Below are positions 55,809 through 64,000 of a DNA stretch of 64,000 bases, one piece after another. Location: assembly GCA_016647705.1 (NCBI GenBank), contig CM028333.1:19775743-19839742 (forward strand), read 5' to 3'. Under the pieces are notes generated by a model. That model searched no databases and was not told where the DNA came from. It saw only the letters and a program-made list of their open reading frames with translations. Every line of letters begins with the position of its first letter. The first letter of the stretch is position 1. This stretch comes from Eucommia ulmoides (lineage: Eukaryota > Streptophyta > Magnoliopsida > Garryales > Eucommiaceae). Both the position numbers and the translations under genes were made by a program.

Positions 55809-56317
55809 TGATAGGTGTAAAAAACTTATCTATTTCGAAACCGAATTTGTTAGTTTTCAAGCGTATTAGTTATATTTAATCTCGTTTTAGTTTGTTTTAG
55901 TGTAAAACAGGTGAAGGGACGTTAACGGGTAATAAACAAGCAAAAATGGTGGAGAAACGGTAAACAAAACGTGAAGAACAGGGTTTCGGTGCATAAAGAC
56001 CACCGCCTAGGCAGAAAAGAGGCAGAATGTTGGAGTGCTGAAGGGTTGAACCACCGCCTAGGCGAAAAAAACAACAGATTGTTATGCCAGCAGCCATCGC
56101 CTAGGCGGATAAACCACTGCCTAGGCGAAGATCCGACAGAGGCTTAAACTGACTTAAACCACCGCCTAAGCGGTGACCCACCACTTAGGCGGAGACACTC
56201 TGCGCAGAAATATCTATTTTTAGATATTTTGAAGATATTTTCCAAACCTTGCCTATTAAACCCTTTTCTCCCCCAATTGTTAAAGAGGCTAGAAGAACTA
56301 GAGAGGCTCGGTTGATA
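55809..56317 (+). repeat. LARD-2 3' LTR, first 509 bp
   Basis: Starts TGATAGGTGTAAAAAAC after the purine-poor AAGTTTGGACGTAT, which stands where the polypurine tract should be. It follows the first LTR closely, including palindromes near 56003, 56050 and 56162-56173 (CCGCCTAAGCGG), and stops just after the TATA region. Confidence 0.85.
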
Positions 56318-57011
56318 ATTGTTAAAGGGTGTTTCAAGGAAACATACTTACTTAGGGGATGTAGTCTTCCCTAAGTGATTACCTTCCTTTCCTCTATGAT
56401 CGTCTTTGGTTGTCCTCAATCGATTGCGGTTAGATCCCCGAATTCTTCCTTCAAGAACCTTAAGAACTTTCTCCGGGGCAGAATTTTAGCAGAATTTTGA
56501 TATGCTATTGAAGAGAAAGCTTGGAGACCCTAGAGATCGGAGAGTGGTATTCAAACCTAGAGAGAGAAGGTGTGGATCCAAGACCTCTTCCAAGTGAAAT
56601 AGGCCTCCTATTTATAGGCTTGGGATGCCTGCTCATTCATCAATGCATAGGCATACCCAACCTTTTCCTTAGGTAGTGTTTGGTCTAGTGGTAACCCTCT
56701 CTTGTCTTGATATTGAATGATTTAGAACGAGTCTTGAAGATTTGGTAAGATTCTCTAAGATCTTTAAAAGATTTGATAATGATTACTTGACTAGGTTTAA
56801 TGATTGGCCAATGATTTCAAATCTTTTGCAATCATGAGCAATCATTAGTCATCAATACATAATCTTGGATATGATTAGTTGAGCATGAGAGTATTTATGG
56901 CTTGAAGTGACATATTCGGTTTGGTTTAGGGGCTAAACACCAGTTGCTTTTACTATTTTGGTTTGATTGCCAAAAATGCTTTGGTGGTTCAATGGATCTA
57001 GTCTTGATGTG
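56318..57011 (-). repeat. Long-LTR family segment C1, minus orientation
   Basis: Aligns by eye to the element A LTR from about 48830 to 49490 in the same (minus) orientation: the CCCTAAGTGATT phrase, the TATA box (56608-56617) and TTAGGTAGTGTTTGGTCTAG. It ends at TAGTCTTGATGTG (56999-57011), after which sequence of the opposite orientation begins. Confidence 0.7.
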
Positions 57012-57987
57012 AAACCAAGCTATGTCAAAAATATTCTAGAACACATCAAGAACATGAACAACACATGAAACCAAACTTAAATGAACTACATGCAGACCTG
57101 ATTCTCCTTGATTTGAGACATGTAGGCAACTAACGTACGGATTCTGTCACCAATCAAATAAAATCCATTTTATCCACCAAATAAATTACGTGTTGGCCTG
57201 ATTCTCAATGATTTGAGATACGTAGGCAACCCATGTACGAGTTTGGTCACCTATTAAATAAAATTAGTTCGTCTTTGAACAAGCGAACTACGTGATAACC
57301 TGATTCTCATTGATCTGAGATACGTAGGCAACCCACGTAAGGGTTCGGTCATATAACCAAATAATTCCACATTGTTTGCATGCTAGAACTACATGTCGAC
57401 CTGATTTCCTATGAAAATAGAGATGTAGGAAGCCTTTATAAGGTTGCTGACTAGATTAGTTATAGAATTTACCTGCCTTATCATTACATCACGTAAAAAA
57501 TACATAAAAATGACAAAACAATTTAAAAGGGGAATTATTTTTGTCAAAGCAAATCAAAGAAAACTTCTTGGACTTTGTTTAAATGTGAACATTTATTCAA
57601 ACTGAGGTACCATCTTCGGACATATTTCTTGGGGTGCCTAACACTTTCCCCAAACATAATCGACCCCTAAACTTTAACGAAAATTTTAGTAAAGACCAAA
57701 TGGTTTACAAGTCAAGACTTAGGCCATTTTAACGTAAAAATGAATTTCTAAAATCCCGCTGACCTAGCACACCATTTAACCCCATACTAGGTGGCGACTC
57801 CATTTTTATATAAATCCCGGCGCAGGGAACTTTTTCAAAACTGCGCCTAGAAAAGCTCATAAAGAACATGTTTTCTAAAATAAAATGATTTTTGAGGATT
57901 TGGAGAGAGAGGAATAGAAACTTGTTTTCCTTGTCTTCCCAATCTCTACTTTCTCTTGCTTTCGGGGGAAAACCAGGGTGCGTCAGC

Positions 57988-58006
57988 TAGCGACTCCGCT
58001 AGGAAC
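57988..58006 (+). other. Primer-site-like sequence after the LTR end
   Basis: TAGCGACTCCGCTAGGAAC sits two bases after the LTR end. Many plant elements have TGGCGACTCCGCTGGGGA at this point, a tRNA-type primer site (tRNA-Arg in Ogre-like elements, as I recall). Three or four bases differ. Confidence 0.55.
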
Positions 58007-59368
58007 TTTTGAGGGTCAAGCTTAGTTGGAGTCTAAATCTATTTTCACAGTTAAATAAAATCAAAGAAATACATCTTCGATTTTCAAACATAAACAATTC
58101 CCTAAAAAATAATAATAAACAATGTTTTTTTAACACGTTTATATATTTGCATGCACTTATTTACTGCCTTTAAATATCTGCATTTACTTTACAGTCTTTA
58201 AATTTCTGCATTTAATTTTCGTATACATTCTCCAATGCATGAGAACCACTTTTCATTGCATATCATAATGAGAAAAACCCAAGCCATAACCCTCTTAGGG
58301 TTAGAAAGGCCGACAATAGGGGCTGCAGTTGTGCGATTTGATTATGCCGACCCAAGCTCAAAACCCTTAGTATAGAAAGAAGAGTTAGTAAAAGCAAGGC
58401 CGGGTGGGTTTCTCCCCCAGGATCCGGCTATGAAACTCGCCTTACTCGGACCACGAACCAAAGATGGATGTTCTCTTGGGGAGGATGCCGGAGGTTTGAA
58501 GGTCTTGGAACCGAAGCTTTCTAGGATGTGCTAGAAGAAAAGCCATAACCACATATAGTGAGCCTAGGATAGAGGATTACCAAAACCCTACTGGACATAG
58601 GACACCTATCTTGGAGAGAGATTTTGTTGATCTTCTGTACAATTATTTACATAATTGTTATACTAGGTAGACAAAATAAAACTTCAAGGATAAGTAGGGG
58701 CAAAATAAATGGTGTAAGAGTTGTTGTTCTATCCACGCATTGCTAGCTTTCTCAACGTCAAAAAACATTTTAAAAAATCTATTTACGGAGCAAGTTGCAA
58801 GAGAGAACAAAATTCCTTGCTTTATCTAATACAGTAAACCCTTAAATACAAACATCAAATCATTAATGCCCATTTCATCCATGATAATGCACTTAAAATT
58901 TACTCTAATAAATTCATAAGTATGTTCACTTTTTAATAAAAATCCCACCTCGAATAAACAAAAACAAATAGCATTTGTTAAACAAAGTTGTCTAAAATTC
59001 ATCTGCTAAGACAACATGAAGGAATCTACTTTGATCATGCAAAATCACGCAAATCTTACCAAGACATAAGAAAGTATCATCACACAATTGAATCAAGACT
59101 GAACGATCCAATAGTAAACATAGCTCGAATCACATTTTCATAGGAGATGCATGTCACGTCCTAAGCATAGTGTTCTTTCTTATAAAGCCTATACAGTAGG
59201 AATTATGAACCAATAGGAAGACATTTTGTATAGGTTCAAAATGATTTAAGCAGGTCAAAACCTGTCTTGTTAGGAAGCCACCTAAGGTTTACCAACTAGA
59301 TTATCAAAATAGACTCATCCTTAGAAAGACATCCTAAATTCAAAGGTACTTTAGAGCCATCACCGAGT

Positions 59369-59700
59369 CCTAGGAGTAACGATCCATCTTTGGAGGAAGA
59401 AAAAGATAATTAAGTTGTGAGGGACTAAGAACAATGATCTATTTCTGAGAAATAAAAGACGAGTTTGTCATTAAGTTCTAGGAGCAATGATCCATTTTTT
59501 AGGAATAAAATTATGTCATTAGGTTCTAAGAACAATAATCCATTTCTGAGGAAGAAGAGATAATCTTGTCATTCAAGTCCTAGGAGCCATGATCCATGTT
59601 TTGAGAAAGAAAAATAATGATTTTACCTTAGAATCCTAGGAAGAATGATCCATATCTTGAGGACAAAAAGTCAAACGTGCCATAATCCTAGGATAATCAA
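59369..59700 (+). repeat. Irregular 50-58-bp tandem array
   Basis: About six units, each opening CCTAGGAGCAATGATCCAT or a close variant (CTAAGAACAATGATC) and followed by a purine-rich part. Unit length varies between about 48 and 58 bp. Confidence 0.75.
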
Positions 59701-60814
59701 GACTTCCAAATTGAGGATAATCCAAAAATCCCAAGTCACCCTCATCTTATGAAACCAACCTCAAGTCGAGGTTTGTCCACATATATGAGAGTTTCCTGCT
59801 AGAGCTACATCTTCCTAGGATTGCATTACATACTGCACGAACATAATCGTCCATTCACATAAACATACTCATACAATGGTGAGAATACAATCATGCATTA
59901 GGATAGGATAGTCTGCATCCTTGAAGTCAAGAACTAGGTTTTTAATCACTTATTAATCCTAGAAAAATTGCTTTAAGTAACTTTTGCTTAAAGCAATCCA
60001 AGATCCGTTCATGAGATAATAATAATAATAAAAAAAAAGGTGGACCCAATCCTTCGTTCTATCGAAGACAGTCAAAGACTACTATGATGCAAGGAAGCAT
60101 TACATTTCTATAACCAACCCTGAGTTAGATGAACCCAACTTTACTATTTCAAGAAAAGAGAAAAGAAGACTATATTTATCTCCGTTTTTCCCTTAACTTC
60201 AAACGTCCCTTCTAAATGAATTAGGTATTATCTTGTACGCCTATGTACTAGATCTACGTATCACTAAATGTGGACTTATTTTATCTAAGGTCGACTCATG
60301 TCTTCATACTCTAACTCTCATAAATTAATTTTCTTATTGTAATTCACACACCGCGAATAATCCAAATAATGATAACATAATTTCAATACTAAATTAGACC
60401 ATTATCCAAGGGAAAAGGTTAAAAGAAATGTATTATTTCAAACAAACGATAGTGAGATATCGGCAAAAAATCTTAGGATGTCAGAAAGAAAACTTGAGAA
60501 CCCTGATGAGGAATCATTACCTATGTTCAAACCCAAGGGTTGTGAACAAACCAAAAAGAATTTCTGCGAATATACCTATCAAGAAGACTTTGTTTGATAT
60601 CATCCTTAAGGAACACTGAGAAGAGGAAAGTAACCTTAGAACCTAGCCTCTACCTAAGAACATTCTTAAGAGGGGGTAAGGTAACCATAAACGTGTCTCA
60701 AGGACAAGTCAAGTAGCTAAGGTCGTGTTTCGAAAAGGAGTAGCTTTACCCAAGATTCTGCGAGACCTAGGCAACCCACGTAAGGGTTCAATCACATATC
60801 CAAATAATTCAGCT

Positions 60815-61227
60815 TAGTCTTGATGTGTCATTTGGAATAGGTACACTTGATATGATGGGCATTGAATTGGTTCAATTTGGATTGAATCGGTTCGGTTTGC
60901 CTTGTAACAGTTAGTAACATTTCAAGTGTTTTAGTTACTTTGAGATATTTTGATCAAAATATCTACATGCCTTGAACCTAGTCTTGACATGTCATACCAA
61001 GAATTTAGTTCTTGATGGGATGGTCATTTAATGATCAATAAATGCGTTGCTTAGGTGGTGAACCAAATCGATTTAGTTTCGATAACGGTTGGTTACTTCC
61101 TAAGTGACTTGGTTCCTTGCTTAGATATTTTGTAAGAAAATTCTAGGAAGCATACTTTGGGATTTTAATTCTCACTTTGATGAGTTATTATGCTTGGTTG
61201 GGCCCTTGCTTTAATGGGCTTTGATGG
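60815..61227 (-). repeat. Long-LTR family segment C2, minus orientation
   Basis: Continues segment C1: after the 13-mer the sequence aligns to the element A LTR from about 49495 to 49915 (GGTTCGGTTTGCCTTGTAAC, TTTTGATCAAAATATCTA). It stops at TTTGATGG, directly against the TG start of the plus-strand LTR at 61228. The outer 545 bp of this LTR are missing. Confidence 0.7.
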
Positions 61228-64000
61228 TGTAGACAATGTATTTTGTTCCGCCCAGTCAGTATCAAATCAAGTACAAATTCAGATAAAGTTTAAATTTGGG
61301 TTTAAAGGGAATGAATTTCTATATGATTTCACATTTTCCAATATACAAAAAACAACCAAAAACATGACGAAAACACAAAAATGTTGAATTTGACAAAATA
61401 CAATTAAGTAAAAGTTTCGGGTCAAACTCGAAATTTTCATGATTTAAGGAGGTCTAAAATAACTTTACACAAGTTTGATTTTTATCAAATAATATTTAGT
61501 ATAGATAAATATTAGTCACTACCCTTAAATTATAGGATATTTCAAACAATTAAGTTAGTTACCCACCCCGACCTTGAAATATTTTACAATCCTTGAATCT
61601 GGTCAATTTAACACCAAAAACATTCATTTCATTTATGCATATTATATCACATACTACCAAGAAACAATCAAAGACACCATAATCAAGGATTTTAAAGGTC
61701 ATGACAAATCCCTAAATCACAAGGTGATTTAAGGATTGGGCTCGACTTCGATTTTTACCAAGTCAAGGAAGTCTTGACAAACCACCCTAGGACAAGCAAT
61801 CAAGGGGCCTAGCCATAATTTAAGGCCCAAAAATCAAGAGTTATAATGACCAAGGAACCTTCCTAGAAGTTTCTTACCAAATGGCTAAGGAAGGGAACCA
61901 AGGCACTTAGGGTATAACCAACCGTTATCGAAACTAAACCGATTCGGTTCGCCACCTAAGTAAGGAATTCAATGAGCATTGAATGTTCATCCTATAAAGA
62001 ATTAAATTCATGGGATTACATGTCAATACCACATTCAAGGTATCTAGATATTTTAAGCAAAATATCTTAGAACCAATCGAAAACCTTGAATCGTGACGAT
62101 CCGTTACTGAAACCAAACCAAATGAGTAGCCTCCAAGAAATGCCTTAAATTCACATCCCATAAAGTATTATATGATTGTGAGTTCAAAGAATTTAGATAT
62201 TTCACCAAAATATCTTCAGGGTTAACTAGGAACTTGAAAACCAACTGTCGGTTACAAGGTGAGTTAACCAAATTCCATCCAAATCCAATCATAGGAGTGC
62301 CGTCTCATGACTAGATACATTGAACATTGGATGCATTTATGATGACCAAACCAAAATAGTGGATCTAACTGATACTTAGCCCCTAAATTGAACTAGATCC
62401 ATCATATCAAGTCATAAATGCACCCATATGCAAAGATTTTGATTGGAGGAGAGAAAATGATTGGTAATGATTGCCAATCTTGGTAATGATTACCAAATCT
62501 TTGAGAATCTCACTTCCCATCCTAAGTTCATTCCAAGCCAGCCAAACCAAGGGAATGCAAACAATCTCCTAGGATAAACACTGCCCATGGAACACCCTCG
62601 ATTGGCCTATGCATTGAACAATGCGCATGCGCTCTGGTCTATAAATAGACGACCACTTATCTCATTTTTTGAAGTCTTGAAGGCCTAGCTTCTCTCTCTA
62701 AATTCGCGCAACTCTCTAGGGTCCTAGGTTTCTCTAGTGGATGTATTAAATAACACGTCGTTATTCTTCCAAAATCTAGTCAAGGAAGGTGTTCTTGAAG
62801 TTCTTAGAACAAGAAATTCATGGATCGATGATCACCGATCAACACCGAGCCAAGAGGAGTAAGTTGGGAAAGAAGGTTAGCCACTGAGGGATGACCACAT
62901 CCCCTAAGTAGTTTGTTCTTAGGTTTTTGGCTAAGAACTAGAGGAATCGACGACCACCAATCAACCACCGACCAAGATGGCTAAGGGAGAGAAGGAGGTA
63001 AACACTTAGGGAAGACCACATCCCTTAAGTAGGTATGTTCCTATAAAACCACCTATGATTCTTGGTTAATCTTGTGTATATTGCTATGTATATAGTAGGA
63101 TCATGTAGATAATACACTTATTTTCATGTACATAACACATAAAATCCATAAAAGAAAGAAACAAATATTAAAACAACCTAACAAGCTTTTGATTTTGTCA
63201 AAAACATCAAACAAACACCTAACCTTAACTACAATAATCAAATTAGGGCCAAATCATACAAAAATCATTCCAAGCATCTCAAGAACAATCAAAAAACATT
63301 CAAGATCATTCAAGAACATGCCAAGACATTCAAAAACATCAAATCATCCAATAACATGTTAAGAACATGTGAGGATTCGAACAAAACTACTATCACACCA
63401 TGAGTTGTACATAGTCTATACGATACCCCCAAAAACGTTGTATTTATTTTATCTTTTAGCTAAACAACACACACACACACATACACACACTCATATATAC
63501 TACACTGACAGACCCTTGTGGCGTTGAACCCGAGATAAAGGGAGGGTCTCTATTCCTTCGGGGATATATGTGATTCTTCTTCAGAAACTTTCCCTTTTCC
63601 TTAGTTAGGAGTAGGATTGGCATAAATATGTGGTATTTCTTTTCACTTTTAACTAAAAACTCATACACGAACACTAAACTAACCAAAGAAAATGAGTTTG
63701 TTTAAGGTTCTTAATAAAATCAAAGGGTTGTTACTCAAGTGTTTTATAACAAAAACTAACTGATAATCAATCAAAACGAAATAAACAAAGTAGTCCTTAA
63801 CTAAAACTAACTCAACTTTAACAAAAACCAGTCCAACATTTTAACATAACAAGACTGAACTATGTTCAACCTGGTGCATGTTAACCATCCAAAGTACGTA
63901 GGTAACCCATAAGTGTTCGGTCACACCTCTAATAATGAATCCAATTTTTAACAAGACAAAGAGTGCTATGTTCGACCTGATCTTTGATAATCACCTAAAG
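61228..64000 (+). mobile_element. LTR of the long-LTR family (D), plus orientation, runs off the window
   Basis: Starts TGTAGACAATGTATTTTGTT and follows the element A LTR in opposite orientation. It has CAAATTCAGATAAAGTTTAA, the TATA box CTATAAATAG (62640-62649), TTCTCTCTCTAAATT, the paired CTAAGTAG phrases and a GTACGTAGGTAACCC phrase at 63894. By comparison with the 3075-bp LTR A its end should lie about 300-500 bp beyond the window. It starts inside segment C2, so it probably inserted there. No polypurine tract precedes it, consistent with a 5' LTR or a solo LTR. Within it, a roughly 130-bp segment around ACCACATCCC...AAGTAG occurs twice (near 62900 and 63020). Confidence 0.75.

Larger units (their letters stand above)
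51299..56317 (+). mobile_element. LARD-2: non-coding LTR retroelement, 3' LTR truncated
   Basis: First LTR 51299-52757, primer site, internal region 52758-55808 and the first 509 bp of the second LTR. The second LTR breaks off at GGTTGATA (56317), where long-LTR family sequence begins, so no target duplication can be seen. Internal DNA has no retroviral domain. It is related to LARD-1 over the LTRs and the 3' half of the internal region. Confidence 0.88.
57012..60814 (+). mobile_element. Plus-orientation LTR tail, primer site and leader of the long-LTR family
   Basis: The first part (57012-57985) matches the 3' half of the same LTR in plus orientation: three GATACGTAGGCAACCC phrases, GGGGTGCCTAACACTTTCCC and the end GGGTGCGTCA at 57985. 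Non-coding leader-like DNA follows, with a short tandem array. A last piece (about 60755-60813) returns to LTR sequence (CCTAGGCAACCCACGTAAGG). The segment lies between two copies of the 13-mer TAGTCTTGATGTG (56999-57011, 60815-60827). No coding domain was recognised. Confidence 0.65.

Noticed and set aside
57996-60740. A gag gene after the primer site of the long-LTR family
   Set aside because: No open frame longer than about 65 codons and no capsid motif; treated as leader or decayed DNA.
1-64000. tRNA, rRNA or snRNA genes
   Set aside because: I looked for tRNA cloverleaf B-box phrases (GGTTCGAATCC type) in gene context and saw only retrotransposon primer-site-like sequences; a covariance-model scan would be needed to exclude them fully.

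Overview
This window is nuclear DNA from a flowering plant, most likely a eudicot. It holds one intron-containing plant transcription-factor gene, plant-type LTR retrotransposons with plant tRNA primer sites, an L1-type LINE with an RNase H tail, MITEs and long AT-rich spacers. Nothing bacterial or organellar was seen. The only gene that reads intact is a 1R-MYB of the SHAQKYF class (33756-34952, three exons, 298 residues). Almost everything else is transposable-element DNA in layers, most of it dead.

Layout. 1-5545: decayed Ty1/copia element (copia-1), interrupted by about 1.6 kb that itself carries a Mutator-type MITE with a perfect 9-bp target duplication. 5546-18510: 5'-truncated Ty3/gypsy element of the Tat type. 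It has pol with two RNase H domains, a multi-exon antisense gene downstream of pol, a 100-bp tandem array with trimeric higher-order organisation, a polypurine tract and a 3' LTR. That LTR is split by a solo LTR of another family (16128-17855). 18511-23084: spacer with a copia-type solo LTR. 23085-27740: second dead copia element (copia-2). 28499-30244: two MITE-like elements. 32765-33492: TRIM-like element with three LTRs, ending about 260 bp before the MYB start codon. 35789-37394: broken Ulp1-like (C48) cysteine protease gene on the minus strand, abutted by the poly(A) end of a LINE. 37395-47384: that LINE (minus strand), interrupted by an LTR-like block and by a complete non-coding LTR element (LARD-1, 41230-46232, 5-bp target duplication AGATG). 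47385-51298: 3' part of a minus-strand element with a 3.07-kb LTR and an 80-bp tandem array. 51299-56317: second non-coding element (LARD-2), truncated in its 3' LTR. 56318-64000: rearranged LTR segments of the same long-LTR family in both orientations.

Three elements (the solo LTR at 16128-17855, LARD-1 and LARD-2) form one non-coding family whose LTRs begin TGATAGGTGT. LARD-1 and LARD-2 carry a primer site matching plant tRNA-Asp. Upstream of the TATA-like box, all copies carry clusters of short GC-rich palindromes. The arms are conserved, while the two central bases differ between copies (TA or GC) and stay self-complementary. This, together with the D-D-F higher-order array and the antisense gene of the Tat element, is what most deserves a second look. 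All domain calls come from reading translations by eye; no database search or alignment program was used.
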